Shown here piece by piece: positions 1 to 8,926 of a stretch of 35,704 nucleotides of DNA. The position numbers and the translations under genes were made by a program. Source of the stretch: an uncultured Prevotella sp. (GTDB lineage: Bacteria; Bacteroidota; Bacteroidia; Bacteroidales; Bacteroidaceae). Under the pieces are notes generated by a model. The model saw nothing but the letters and a program-made list of their open reading frames with translations, was not told the DNA's origin and did no database searches. The stretch covers positions 1-35,704 of the forward strand of contig URCI01000029.1 in assembly GCA_900546345.1 (NCBI GenBank). The letters are read 5' to 3'. Each line of letters opens with the position of its first letter. The first letter of the stretch is position 1.

Positions 1-326
1 AGATTGAATCGGAAAGGATATTTCTTCAGCGTCTCAGCGTTGTCATGCAAAGCAAAGATCACCTGATCCTCACCTTTGGCTATGAGATGAAAATCCATGT
101 TGCGTGCAAAACCATGACGGGACAAAGCATATTCTTTATTTCCCACATGATAGACTCCGTTCCAAAGACTGCCCACAACCGGAAAGAGTATCGGTGAATG
201 ACGCCCCCAATAGTTGGCATCGGCCTGCCATAGATATTCCTTTCCATGGGCGTCTTTGACGCTGACCAACTCGGCACCATGATCAGCAACCTCTATTGTC
301 AGCTGCGAATTCTTTATTTGTTCCAT
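1..326 (-). CDS. Aldose 1-epimerase family protein, N-terminal part (runs off window)
   Basis: The protein reads in from an ATG at 326 and is still open at base 1, so only about 108 residues are visible. It begins MEQIKNSQLTIEVADHGAEL and continues with WQADANYWGRHSPILFPVVG and then SRHGFARNMDF. This matches the start of the LacX/YeaD-like branch of the galactose mutarotase family, where the Gly-Ala-Glu-Leu strand, the W-x-x-H-S-P-I-L-F-P motif and the R-H-G-F-A-R motif form part of the sugar-binding beta-sandwich. Such enzymes interconvert alpha and beta anomers of hexoses or hexose phosphates in the cytoplasm. The catalytic His and Glu further downstream lie outside the window, so activity cannot be judged. 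It has its own divergent promoter shared with the exporter gene on the other side. Confidence 0.82.
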   Translation of the reverse strand, partial: MEQIKNSQLTIEVADHGAELVSVKDAHGKEYLWQADANYWGRHSPILFPVVGSLWNGVYHVGNKEYALSRHGFARNMDFHLIAKGEDQVIFALHDNAETLKKYPFRFN

Positions 327-354
327 TGCTCTAAATGATTGGTTAACTTTATAG

Positions 355-385
355 CAAAGTTATGAAAAAGTATGTTGATGAACAA
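355..385 (-). promoter_or_regulatory. Bacteroidetes-type promoter for the aldose epimerase gene
   Basis: On the minus strand, TAACTTTG (362 to 355) matches the -7 element TAnnTTTG of Bacteroidetes primary sigma factors. A TTG lies exactly 20 bases upstream (385 to 383), matching the -33 element. The leader to the ATG at 326 would be about 25 bases. Confidence 0.65.
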
Positions 386-416
386 GAGAAAATGACAATA
401 TCTCATAAAAATTGAG

Positions 417-424
417 TAACTTTG
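417..424 (+). promoter_or_regulatory. Bacteroidetes -7 element upstream of the threonine/serine exporter gene
   Basis: TAACTTTG at this position matches the TAnnTTTG -7 motif. It lies 62 bases before the start codon at 487 and is divergent from the epimerase promoter. No clear TTG was seen at the expected -33 position. Confidence 0.5.
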
Positions 425-486
425 CACGCAGAATCATATTTTTTGTTTAGTCAATAGGTTACCAATCATTTATTAAGACAGTATTC

Positions 487-1911
487 ATGGAAGGGAACAC
501 TACAGAAATCAGTACGTCAACAAAGGAGTTAACACGCAAGCTCGACTTACTGTTGCGTACCGGTGAGATTTTGATGAACAGCAGTGCTGACACCAGCCGC
601 GTGAAACGCAACATGGAGCGTACGGCGGCTTTTCTCGGTCTGCCGAAAGAAAACCTGCACATACAGATGGACTATTATATGTTGCAGGTCAATCTCAGCG
701 ATGAAACCCACTCTTACTCCAAGATGCGCCGCTGCGACAAGCACGCCATTAACTTCTATGCCATCCAAGAGATCAGCAAACTTTCCTGGCGTGCCATCAA
801 AGAGGACTATACACTCGACCAATACAGCGACGAGCTCGAAAAGATCGCCCATGGCCCACACTACTACAGCGAGTGGATCATTGCCATCTGTGCCGGTTTC
901 GCCTGCGGTGGATTCTGTATCCAGTTCGGCTGCGACTGGACCGCCTTTTTCTACGCTTCGATTGCCGCCATCCTCGGCAACCGGTTGCGCATGTGGCTCA
1001 ACAAGAAAGGCAGCAACACCTATTTCAATATTGGTGTAGCCGCATTTGTCTCCACACTCATCGCATGGCTGACAACCTTCCTCTCTGCACCGGCAGTGGC
1101 CTCACACCTGCCGGAATGGCTGGCATCTGTCCTCCACTCCGACACGCCATACCATCCTTTCATGGCCTGCGCACTGTACATCGTGCCAGGAGTGCCCCTC
1201 ATCAACTTTGTCAACGACATGCTTGACAACCACATCCAAAACGGACTGGTACGAGCTACCAACACGATGTTGATGATTATGGCCATGAGTTTCGGTATCG
1301 CCTTGGCTATCAAAGTATGCGGACAGGATAACTTTGTCAAGGACCTGAGCATGACACCACACAACAGCTTCATCTCCTACGCCATCGCCGCCGCTGTGTC
1401 GGGCATGGGATTCGCTACGATCTATAACACGCCCAAAAGGCTTATGCCATGGATCGCCTGCGGGGCTGTCATTGCTGTGTGCTCACGCAACTTTGTCAAC
1501 CTCGGTCCTGCCAACCACAATATCGGCTTGGGCCAAGGACTGATGATCGGTTCGTTGGTTGGTTCAGCACTGATTTCAGTCATCAACATCAAGATGGTGC
1601 ACATACTCCACACGCCTCATCAGGTGATCTCCATCCCGGCTGTCATCCCTATGATCCCCGGTGTGCTGATGTATCGCGCCCTCTATGGACTGATCGACAT
1701 GCAAGGCATCGTGGGTGAGGTGACCTTCGCCACTCACAATGCCATTAATGGGTCTCTCGTCATCATCGTCATCGCTATGGGTGTCGCCATACCCAATATC
1801 TTCGCACGCAAATGGATTGCCCCACACCGCAAGCAGAAACTCAACCAGTTGATCGCTGAGCGCAAAGCCAAAGGCAAGTTTGTCGATCTGTGCGAGTGCG
1901 AGACAAGATAA
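487..1911 (+). CDS. Threonine/serine exporter, ThrE family (fused form)
   Basis: This 474-aa protein has a soluble N-terminal half with the ThrE signature (RTGEILMNSSADTSRVKRNM near residues 25-45, then a YSKMRR stretch) and about ten hydrophobic segments from residue 130 on. The architecture is that of fused ThrE proteins such as the Corynebacterium exporter. E. coli splits the same modules into YjjP (DUF1212-type) and YjjB (DUF3815-type). The motif P-G-V-P-L-I-N near residue 237 and the related I-P-M-I-P-G-V-L near residue 390 are the paired membrane motifs of the family. It probably exports small amino acids across the inner membrane. It is followed after 11 bases by mnmA, so the two are probably cotranscribed. 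The substrate is inferred from family membership. Confidence 0.88.
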   Translation: MEGNTTEISTSTKELTRKLDLLLRTGEILMNSSADTSRVKRNMERTAAFLGLPKENLHIQMDYYMLQVNLSDETHSYSKMRRCDKHAINFYAIQEISKLSWRAIKEDYTLDQYSDELEKIAHGPHYYSEWIIAICAGFACGGFCIQFGCDWTAFFYASIAAILGNRLRMWLNKKGSNTYFNIGVAAFVSTLIAWLTTFLSAPAVASHLPEWLASVLHSDTPYHPFMACALYIVPGVPLINFVNDMLDNHIQNGLVRATNTMLMIMAMSFGIALAIKVCGQDNFVKDLSMTPHNSFISYAIAAAVSGMGFATIYNTPKRLMPWIACGAVIAVCSRNFVNLGPANHNIGLGQGLMIGSLVGSALISVINIKMVHILHTPHQVISIPAVIPMIPGVLMYRALYGLIDMQGIVGEVTFATHNAINGSLVIIVIAMGVAIPNIFARKWIAPHRKQKLNQLIAERKAKGKFVDLCECETR

Positions 1912-1922
1912 TCAATAACGCA

Positions 1923-3005
1923 ATGCTGAAGATAGAAGATATTCGTGACAAGCGGATCGCCGTACTGCTTTCCGGCGGCGTAGACAGTTCCGTCGTGGTG
2001 TATGAGCTGGCCCAAATGGGCCTGCACCCCGACTGCTTCTACATAAAGATTGGTCCCGAGGAGAAAGAAGAATGGGACTGCAACTCTGAAGAAGACCTGG
2101 AGATGGCTACCGCCGTGGCTGCCCGCTACCACTGTAAATTACAGGTAGTGGACTGCCACAAAGAATATTGGAGCCAAGTGACTCGTTATACCATGGAGAA
2201 GGTAAAAGCCGGTTTCACTCCCAACCCCGACGTGATGTGCAACCGACTCATCAAGTTTGGAGCCTTCGATGAGAAGATGGGACATGACTATGACCTGATC
2301 GCTACGGGACACTATGCTCAGACCGAATGGATCAATGGGCGAAAATGGCTCACGACAAGCCCCGATCCTGTCAAAGACCAAACCGACTTCCTGGCACAGA
2401 TCTATAACTGGCAATTGCAAAAAGCGATTTTCCCCATCGGACACTTCATCAAGGATGAGGTGCGCGAAATTGCCGAACGTGAGCATCTGGTCAATGCCAA
2501 ACGCAAAGACTCGCAGGGCATTTGCTTCCTTGGGAATATCGACTACAACGAATATGTACGCCGATATCTGGGTGAGCAACCGGGCGATATCATCGAACTG
2601 GAAACAGGAAAAAGAATCGGAGAGCATCGGGGACTTTGGTTCCACACGATTGGACAACGCAAAGGTCTCGGGCTCGGCGGCGGCCCTTGGTTTGTCGTAA
2701 AGAAGGATGTAGAGCAGAATATTCTTTATGTCAGCCATGGCTATGATCCTCAAACAGCCTACAAACAAGACTTCATCATTCACGACTTCCACTTCCTGAC
2801 TACTGAGGTAGACCAGCCACGGGTGACGTTTAAGATTCGTCATACACCGGAATACCTCACCGGATCGGTTGAGCATGCCGGTGAAGGACGGTATATCATC
2901 CATGCTGATAAAAAGATCCATGGTGTCGCACCCGGTCAATTCTGTGTGGTCTACGATGAGCAGCATCACCGGTGCTTTGGCTCGGGTGAGATCGAAATGG
3001 AATAA
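1923..3005 (+). CDS. mnmA: tRNA-specific 2-thiouridylase MnmA
   Basis: MnmA adenylates and thiolates U34 of the Lys, Glu and Gln tRNAs to give s2U34. The ATP PP-loop motif SGGVDSSV is at residues 17-24. The two catalytic cysteines are visible in NPDVMCN (Cys106) and DSQGICFLG (Cys201), and ATGHYA lies near 128. The frame is open back to 1890, overlapping the exporter gene. The ATG at 1923 is preferred because it gives a 360-aa protein with the PP-loop at the usual distance from the N-terminus and puts the start 11 bases after the upstream stop. Bacteroidales often carry two MnmA paralogues, and the PP-loop domain here, with an acidic GPEEKEEWDC stretch, may represent the more divergent one (inference). 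It ends before a tandem repeat and a bidirectional terminator. Confidence 0.93.
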   Translation: MLKIEDIRDKRIAVLLSGGVDSSVVVYELAQMGLHPDCFYIKIGPEEKEEWDCNSEEDLEMATAVAARYHCKLQVVDCHKEYWSQVTRYTMEKVKAGFTPNPDVMCNRLIKFGAFDEKMGHDYDLIATGHYAQTEWINGRKWLTTSPDPVKDQTDFLAQIYNWQLQKAIFPIGHFIKDEVREIAEREHLVNAKRKDSQGICFLGNIDYNEYVRRYLGEQPGDIIELETGKRIGEHRGLWFHTIGQRKGLGLGGGPWFVVKKDVEQNILYVSHGYDPQTAYKQDFIIHDFHFLTTEVDQPRVTFKIRHTPEYLTGSVEHAGEGRYIIHADKKIHGVAPGQFCVVYDEQHHRCFGSGEIEME

Positions 3006-3109
3006 AGCACACACAAGCATAGGACTTTGCTCTTGACAAACCAGTGTGCTGATCATCCGGGGGCAATCGGGCTGTGGGTGAAAACCATGCACGGTTTGTA
3101 AAGGGAGCA

Positions 3110-3175
3110 ATGTTCTTGTGGGCATGAAGCTATGTTCTTATGGGGACGAAACTATGTTCTTGTGGGGACGAAGCT
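3110..3175. repeat. 22-bp tandem repeat, three copies
   Basis: Three contiguous 22-base units start ATGTTCTT and end GAAGCT or GAAACT. Units occupy 3110-3131, 3132-3153 and 3154-3175 and differ at only a few positions. They lie between mnmA and the terminator, in a 328-base gap with no other gene. Confidence 0.9.
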
Positions 3176-3202
3176 ATCTGATCCTTATTGTAACCTTATA
3201 GA

Positions 3203-3258
3203 AAAAGATCATTCGTTACTTAGCAAATGACGATTAACTAAGTAGCGAATGATCTTTT
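3203..3258. terminator. Bidirectional intrinsic terminator between mnmA and rel
   Basis: A 21-bp stem (3203-3223 against 3238-3258) has one G-T wobble and a 14-base loop. It begins with AAAAGATC and ends with GATCTTTT, so each strand has a U-run after the stem. It sits between convergent genes and can end transcription from both sides. Confidence 0.85.
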
Positions 3259-3333
3259 GTTATGTAAAAAAATAAAGTGTGGAAAAAAGTAGTGTCCTCT
3301 CAGGCAATACGCCCACAGATGCCTACACCTTAT

Positions 3334-5598
3334 TTATAGTATCTGTTTCACTTCTTGCAGATCAGGGATCTTTTTCAATCGTCCCATCACGACCTTCACC
3401 TCTTCCCTGTCATGCACACGGATCTCGATAGAACCCTTAAAGATTCCTTCATCGGCGGTAAAGGCCACTTTATGGATATTGACGTTCATCTTGTTGGAGA
3501 TCACCTCTGACACATCCCGCAACATGCCTTTACGGTCGATACCGTTCACTTCGATGGTGGCGTCAAAGAAGATCTGCTTGTGCATATCCCACTTCGCATC
3601 GAGGATACGCGGGCCGAAGCTTGTCTTCAACTTACTGGCTACAGGACAGGAACGTTTATGGATCTCTATGCGATTTTTGCCATCGATAAATCCCAGAATA
3701 TCATCACCAGGTATGGGGTGACAGCAATCGGGGAAGATATACATGCCAATGGTCTCCTCTGTGATGATGCATGGCTTCTTCTTATTAAAGTCTTTCCCGA
3801 CGACAAGAAGCTGTGGAGTCTCATCTTCTTTCTTTTTCTTTCCCTTACCCAGGAAGGGGACATATTTCCTCCATCCAGAAGCACCACTGTCTTTTTTCTT
3901 GCCATGAAGTATATCCAGATCCTTGTCACTGAGGATTATCGTCCGCTCACCGAGCGCCTCAAAGAAATCTTCATGTTTGGCAATATCATGAAAGTCAGAG
4001 AGCTTGTCGACAACAGCAGTGGAGAGTTCTATGCCGTTTTTGGCAAGCCAGTCGTTGAGGGTGTCCTCGCCTTTCTTTTGCACTTCCCTACTCTCCCGTC
4101 TGAGCACCGCCTGAATCTTGCCCTTAGCCTTGGCCGTGGACACAAAATTGATCCATGACGGCTGCACATGCTGAGAGTTGGAAGTCAGAACCTCTACCTG
4201 GTCACCACTTTGCAGTTTATGGCTCAAGGGCACCAGCTTATGGTTGACCTTGGCTCCTATGCAATGACTGCCTAAGAAAGTATGGATCTGAAAAGCAAAG
4301 TCGAGCACGGTACATCCTGCCGGAAGTGTCTTCACCTCACCCTTGGGCGTGAACACAAAGATCTCGGAAGAAAACAGATTGAGCTTCACAGAGTCGAGGA
4401 AGTCCATGGCATCGGGCTGAGGATCATCAAGGATCTCCTTGATCGTGCTCAGCCAGTTGTTGAGCTCGTCATCGTCGTGGGAGTATTCCCCCTCTTTGTA
4501 TTTCCAATGAGCGGCGAATCCCTGCTCTGCAATCTCATCCATACGCTGGGAGCGTATCTGCACCTCGATCCACTGTCCCTGTCGCGACATCATCGTCGCG
4601 TGCAGAGCCTGATAGCCGTTGGCCTTGGGATGGTTGACCCAGTCGCGCAGGCGGTCGGGATGACTCTTATAGATCTGATTCAGCGCCACATAGATCCGAA
4701 AGCACTCGTTGATCTCGTCTTTAGGATCAGAAGGCTTGAAGATGATACGCACGGCCAGTATGTCATAGATCTCGTCAAAGGTGACATGCTTGTTCTGCAT
4801 CTTCGACCAGATGGAGTAAGGACTCTTGACCCTGGCCTTGATGGTATATTCGATGCCCATGTCATCAAGAGCCTTGCGGATAGGTGCCGTGAAGTCGTCA
4901 AAGACTCTGTTGCGCTGCACCTCAGTAAAAGACAGCTTGTTGACAATGGATGCATACTCTTCGGGATGCTCGTAGCGGAAGCTCAAGTCTTCAAGTTCCG
5001 TCTTGATCTTGTTCAGTCCCAACCGGTTGGCAATAGGCGCATAGATATAGAGGGTTTCACCCGCAATCTTGTATTGCTTATTGGCCGGCTGCGAGGCCAG
5101 CGTACGCATGTTGTGCAGACGGTCACAAATTTTGATGAGGATGACACGGATATCATCACTCATGGTGAGCAACAGCTTCTTGAAGTTTTCGGCTTGCGCC
5201 GAAGCGTGATCACCAAAGATACCTCCACTGATCTTTGTCAATCCGTCGACGATCTTTGCGATCTTTTCTCCAAAGATGTTCTCAATATCCTCTGTCGTGT
5301 AGTCTGTGTCCTCAACGACATCATGGAGCAAAGCAGCACAGATGCTCGTGGAGCCAAGCCCCATCTCCTCACATGCGATTTGCGCGACGGCAATAGGGTG
5401 CATGATATAAGGTTCACCCGACAGGCGTCGTACACCTTTGTGTGCTTGACGGGCAAAATTAAATGCCTTCGTGATGATGTCCACCTTTTTTCGATGGGGC
5501 GAAGCAAGATAAGTGTCCAACAGATGCTGAAAGGCATCATTGATCATTTTGTTGTCAGCAGCTTCGCGCTCCTTGTTCTTCTGCTCTAATTCGTCCAT
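3334..5598 (-). CDS. rel: Bifunctional (p)ppGpp synthetase/hydrolase, RelA/SpoT family
   Basis: This 754-aa long-form RSH protein makes and degrades the stringent-response alarmone. The HD hydrolase domain is intact, with His53, His67 and the His92-Asp93 pair (LLHDVVEDTDY). The synthetase domain has KSPYSIWSKM and then NGYQALH at about 327-333. The substrate-loop motif reads RLRD, close to the RxKD of bifunctional enzymes and unlike the EFDD of E. coli RelA. A TGS domain starts near residue 411 (EIFVFTPKG), and an ACT domain occupies roughly the last 80 residues. The frame could start at a TTG at 5607, but the ATG at 5598 is the more natural start. It lies 11 bases after the lytic transglycosylase stop, as last gene of the parA operon. 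Dual activity is inferred from the intact motifs. Confidence 0.93.
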   Translation of the reverse strand: MDELEQKNKEREAADNKMINDAFQHLLDTYLASPHRKKVDIITKAFNFARQAHKGVRRLSGEPYIMHPIAVAQIACEEMGLGSTSICAALLHDVVEDTDYTTEDIENIFGEKIAKIVDGLTKISGGIFGDHASAQAENFKKLLLTMSDDIRVILIKICDRLHNMRTLASQPANKQYKIAGETLYIYAPIANRLGLNKIKTELEDLSFRYEHPEEYASIVNKLSFTEVQRNRVFDDFTAPIRKALDDMGIEYTIKARVKSPYSIWSKMQNKHVTFDEIYDILAVRIIFKPSDPKDEINECFRIYVALNQIYKSHPDRLRDWVNHPKANGYQALHATMMSRQGQWIEVQIRSQRMDEIAEQGFAAHWKYKEGEYSHDDDELNNWLSTIKEILDDPQPDAMDFLDSVKLNLFSSEIFVFTPKGEVKTLPAGCTVLDFAFQIHTFLGSHCIGAKVNHKLVPLSHKLQSGDQVEVLTSNSQHVQPSWINFVSTAKAKGKIQAVLRRESREVQKKGEDTLNDWLAKNGIELSTAVVDKLSDFHDIAKHEDFFEALGERTIILSDKDLDILHGKKKDSGASGWRKYVPFLGKGKKKKEDETPQLLVVGKDFNKKKPCIITEETIGMYIFPDCCHPIPGDDILGFIDGKNRIEIHKRSCPVASKLKTSFGPRILDAKWDMHKQIFFDATIEVNGIDRKGMLRDVSEVISNKMNVNIHKVAFTADEGIFKGSIEIRVHDREEVKVVMGRLKKIPDLQEVKQIL

Positions 5599-5609
5599 AC
5601 GTCGCAAGG

Positions 5610-7151
5610 TTATTTGACTTTTATCTTCTTTCCTTTCTGAATCGTGTTTCCCGAGATACCATTCAACTGACGAAGTTTCTTCACCGTCGTATGATGTCGT
5701 TCGGCAATCTCACTGAGGGTGTCACCGCTCTTGACGGTCACGCTCTTAGACTGTTGTCTCTTCTTATTGCTTTTCTTTTTGTTGTTCTTACTGTTTCTGC
5801 TCTTTCTGTTGCTGCCAGAGCTATTACGTGAACGGCTGTTTCGCTTTTTCGAAGTCTTCTCACCATCGTCGCCATCTGAGTTTTTGTCGGCATTGGCTTC
5901 GGTTTTCTGTCCTTCGGTATCAGGTGTGTTATCGGTTTGAGGCTTTGTTGCGGCGGATGCTGTCGTGTTGGACTTGCTGTCATCCGCTTTTTTCTTACTG
6001 GAGGATCTTGACACCAATGTGACTTGATTTTTGTTCACCACATACCGTCCGCCATCAGCAGACACCTCCGTGCGTTTGGGTTGATAACCATCAGGAACAT
6101 AAGCATAGATGGAGTCCTCATTGTCGATGAACTTGTTGATCATCGCTTCTGGCAGTCTGATCGAAGTCTGTCCGCTGTTGCCATTCACGATGTCGCGTCG
6201 ATACTGAGGGTTAAGGTCACGCAACTCGTCCACATCCATTCCCAACACATGAGCAATCTGTTCGAAATGAACATCGCGGTCGACCATGACCGTGTCAGTC
6301 TTTTCCGGGAGACTGGTCTTCAGTGGACAGATGTTGTGATCGCAATAGTAGTTCATGATATAGTTGGCTGCTATAAAAGCGGGCACATATCCACGCGTCT
6401 CTTTGGGCAGACGAGGATAGATCTTCCAATAATCCCGCTCACCCCGTGAACGGCGGATGGCCTTGTTGATCTTGTCGGCTCCACAGTTGTATGCCGCAAT
6501 AACAAGATTCCAGTCACCAAACTTCTTATAGAGATCACTCAGATAGTGAGCGGCTGCGTAGGAAGACTTGTACAGATCGCGACGCTCGTCAACAAGACTG
6601 TTGACCGTGAGATCATAACGCCGGGCCGTTCTGAGCATAAACTGCCAAAGCCCGACAGCTCCCACACGAGAGACAGCCTCAGGATTGAGAGCGGACTCTA
6701 TGACCGGCAGATATTTCAATTCGAGTGGCAAGTCATAAGCTTCCAACGCCTCCTCAAAAACGGGAATATAAAAGTTCTGCGCTCCCAACATGTAGGCCAC
6801 CGAATGGCGAAGCTCACCACTGTAGCGGTCGATGAACTTCTGCACGATGTCGTTGTAGGGCATCTCGATGATGGTTGGCAACTTCCGCAACCTTTGTTTA
6901 TACACTTCCTCAGTATATGTCCGGTTGACATCCGGCATATTGCAGTTCGGATCCGGCGTGAGGTAATTCTTCGCCTTATAGATTTGTGTCGTACTGTCCA
7001 GTTCTTCCGTCATGGAGGTAGGGAGGTCGATTTTCTCCTCCTTACCATTGGCATTGGTGACAGTGACTGTTTTCTCCTGATTGACCTGGGCCCTGACAGA
7101 AGGGCCAAAAGCCAACAGCAACAGTGTGACGATTATATATTTCTTTCTCAT
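5610..7151 (-). CDS. Membrane-bound lytic murein transglycosylase with LysM domain (MltD-like)
   Basis: This 513-aa protein has an N-terminal signal peptide ending near SVRAQ, an SLT-type lysozyme-like domain and a C-terminal LysM. The catalytic Glu is Glu152 in VIESALNPEAVS, followed by GAVGLWQFM and IAAYNCGADKINKAI, which are family 1 SLT motifs. The last 45 residues (VKSGDTLSEIAERHHTTVKK) form a LysM peptidoglycan-binding module. They are separated from the catalytic part by a Ser/Lys/Asn/Arg-rich linker of about 90 residues that is probably disordered. The enzyme cleaves glycan strands to 1,6-anhydromuropeptides in the periplasm. The gene starts 5 bases after the DUF5683 stop. MltD of E. 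coli has the same domain order, but orthology is not certain. Confidence 0.92.
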   Translation of the reverse strand: MRKKYIIVTLLLLAFGPSVRAQVNQEKTVTVTNANGKEEKIDLPTSMTEELDSTTQIYKAKNYLTPDPNCNMPDVNRTYTEEVYKQRLRKLPTIIEMPYNDIVQKFIDRYSGELRHSVAYMLGAQNFYIPVFEEALEAYDLPLELKYLPVIESALNPEAVSRVGAVGLWQFMLRTARRYDLTVNSLVDERRDLYKSSYAAAHYLSDLYKKFGDWNLVIAAYNCGADKINKAIRRSRGERDYWKIYPRLPKETRGYVPAFIAANYIMNYYCDHNICPLKTSLPEKTDTVMVDRDVHFEQIAHVLGMDVDELRDLNPQYRRDIVNGNSGQTSIRLPEAMINKFIDNEDSIYAYVPDGYQPKRTEVSADGGRYVVNKNQVTLVSRSSSKKKADDSKSNTTASAATKPQTDNTPDTEGQKTEANADKNSDGDDGEKTSKKRNSRSRNSSGSNRKSRNSKNNKKKSNKKRQQSKSVTVKSGDTLSEIAERHHTTVKKLRQLNGISGNTIQKGKKIKVK

Positions 7152-7156
7152 AATGT

Positions 7157-7897
7157 TTAAAAATTAATGGCGCATTGCAGCCCGATGCCACTCTGCCGCA
7201 TGGCAAGTAAAGAGCCATTGGCGTCATTGCCGATGATCGCAGGGGAGACGCGCAAACTCAAATTAGGAGAGATATCAAACTGCGACAAAGAGGCGTCAAC
7301 GTAAGCATCTATGACAGAAAGACCGTAGATGCCGATCATCACGAACACGCTCATATCTCGCCAGCGACGATAACGGTCTTTACGCTTGCGGAACACATCC
7401 TTCCATTTGTCGGCATTCTCTGCGGTAATCGTCGACCCCAAGTGCAGAAACTTGTTATAGCTTTCTGTGGTCGGGTCGTTGTCCATGATGTCGAGATAAG
7501 CCTGGCTATAGTCTCTGTACATCATATTATTCCATCGTAGCGCATACGCACAGCCAACAAAGCCACCATAGAAGATAGGCAACTTCCAATACTTGCGGTT
7601 ATAGATCTGTCCAGCACCGGGCAGGACAAGTGCCAACCACAGCGCACGCTTGGCATCGGGCTTCCATGTCGCCCAATCACGGTGCTTCCTCAGATGTGTG
7701 CTGTCACTTTGCACCGTCAGAGGCTGGCCGTCACTAGCCACCCCCATGATGCGAGCGCTGTCGATGAGCGTCGTGTCGGGCTCTGCCATCACTTTTTGGG
7801 GAGACTTCTCTTTGTGCTGGGCCATAGCAGGCAGCACGGCCATCATCAAACAAGCGGAAATTCCTGCCTTGATAAGTATATGTTTCAGTGTCTTCAC
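7157..7897 (-). CDS. DUF5683 domain-containing protein, probable membrane protein
   Basis: This 246-aa protein starts with a signal peptide (MKTLKHILIKAGISACLMMA, cleavage near AMAQ). It has the DUF5683 core around residues 80-160: KRALWLALVLPGAGQIYNRK followed by YWKLPIFYGG. The A-L-x-P-G-x-G-Q-x-Y-N pattern is typical of small membrane proteins with paired hydrophobic segments. Another hydrophobic segment (SVFVMIGIYGLSVIDAYVDA) lies near residue 195. No biochemical function is established. Its position between parB and a lytic transglycosylase recurs in Bacteroidetes to my knowledge and suggests a cell-envelope or segregation-linked role, which is inference. It is 8 bases from parB and 5 from the next gene, so translation is probably coupled. 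Confidence 0.85.
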   Translation of the reverse strand: MKTLKHILIKAGISACLMMAVLPAMAQHKEKSPQKVMAEPDTTLIDSARIMGVASDGQPLTVQSDSTHLRKHRDWATWKPDAKRALWLALVLPGAGQIYNRKYWKLPIFYGGFVGCAYALRWNNMMYRDYSQAYLDIMDNDPTTESYNKFLHLGSTITAENADKWKDVFRKRKDRYRRWRDMSVFVMIGIYGLSVIDAYVDASLSQFDISPNLSLRVSPAIIGNDANGSLLAMRQSGIGLQCAINF

Positions 7898-7905
7898 ACG
7901 TCTAT

Positions 7906-8799
7906 TTATTGTTGCTTGAGTTGATCCAAGATTCTCATCAGCTTTTGGAAATCCTCTTCATTATTAAAGGGGATGCTGATCTTACCTTTACCTTTATTCG
8001 TGCATGTCACAGCCACCTTTGTATTCAGCACCTCAGAGAGCCGGTCACGCGCCTGGGTGTAGGTTTCAGGCAACTGAGCTTTGGCGGCAATCTTCTTCTT
8101 GCCACTCTCGATGTCTTCACCATTTTTGAGGTGCTGCACCATTTCTTCGACTTTTCTGACCGACCATCCGTTTTTGAGGATCTCCTTGAAGACCCTCAAC
8201 TGCAAAGAAGGACTGTCAAGGGCCAGCAAGGCACGGGCATGACCCATATCTATTTCTTTCTTCTGCAAAGCCATCTGCACCTGTGCGGGAAGTTTCAGCA
8301 GTCGCAGATAGTTGGTGATGGCCGTACGGCTTTTGCCCACACGTTCCGACACCTTTTCCTGTGTCATACCAGTATTCTCCAGCAGATGCTCATAAGCCAA
8401 TGCGATCTCTATGGCATTGAGATCCTCACGCTGGATATTCTCCACAAGCGCCATCTCCATGACATTCTCGTCCTTGATGGTGCGGATATAGGCAGGGATT
8501 GTCGTTTTCCCAGCCAACTGAGATGCGCGCCAGCGACGCTCGCCGGCAATGATCTGAAAGCGGTTCTCTGCGACCTGACGCAAGGTGATCGGTTGTATGA
8601 TACCGATCTCCCGAATGCTGTTGGCCAGTTCCTGCAGGGCTTCGCTGTCAAACAAGCTTCGTGGTTGGTCTGCATTAGGTTCGATCTGATCAAGAGGTAT
8701 TTCACTGATCGTCGATGACCCTTGCGTACGCACCGACTCTGTAGAGATGAGTGCATCGAGGCCACGGCCCAAAGCATTATATTTCTTATGTACAGCCAT
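7906..8799 (-). CDS. parB: Chromosome-partitioning protein ParB (Spo0J/Noc-like)
   Basis: This 297-aa protein starts with the ParB leader NALGRGLDALI, which corresponds to the ParA-stimulating N-terminus. The CTPase/ParB motif region follows: PNADQPRSLF near residues 43-52, and then GERRWRAS near 90, equivalent to the GERRxRA box that binds CTP. The helix-turn-helix for parS binding is QEKVSERVGKSRTAITNYLR around 142-162. The C-terminal part is a dimerisation region. ParB loads at parS and slides as a clamp, working with the ParA encoded upstream. No consensus parS 16-mer was seen in this window. It is separated from parA by 127 bases of short-repeat sequence. Confidence 0.94.
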   Translation of the reverse strand: MAVHKKYNALGRGLDALISTESVRTQGSSTISEIPLDQIEPNADQPRSLFDSEALQELANSIREIGIIQPITLRQVAENRFQIIAGERRWRASQLAGKTTIPAYIRTIKDENVMEMALVENIQREDLNAIEIALAYEHLLENTGMTQEKVSERVGKSRTAITNYLRLLKLPAQVQMALQKKEIDMGHARALLALDSPSLQLRVFKEILKNGWSVRKVEEMVQHLKNGEDIESGKKKIAAKAQLPETYTQARDRLSEVLNTKVAVTCTNKGKGKISIPFNNEEDFQKLMRILDQLKQQ

Positions 8800-8805
8800 A
8801 TTTTC

Positions 8806-8904
8806 AATGTTGAATGTTCTATGTTGAATGTTGAGTGACTAAATGTTGAGTGATGAATGATCTCAATGATGAACCCAACTTTCAACCCCCAACATTCATT
8901 CACT
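8806..8904. repeat. Short degenerate repeats between parA and parB
   Basis: The parA-parB gap is built largely from variants of ATGTTGAATGTT and AATGTTGAGTGATGAATG, at 8808-8819, 8821-8832 and 8842-8860. An inverted version, CAACATTCATTCAC, lies near 8889-8902. No ORF is likely here. On the minus strand the pattern reads as repeated CAACATT runs directly before the parB start. Confidence 0.6.
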
Positions 8905-8926
8905 GCGCTTCATTCTATCGAGCGTT

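Noticed and set aside
4282..5589. 435-residue plus-strand frame opposite rel
   Set aside because: It is fully antisense to a well-supported RelA/SpoT gene, has no recognisable domains, and is the shadow of a biased codon pattern.
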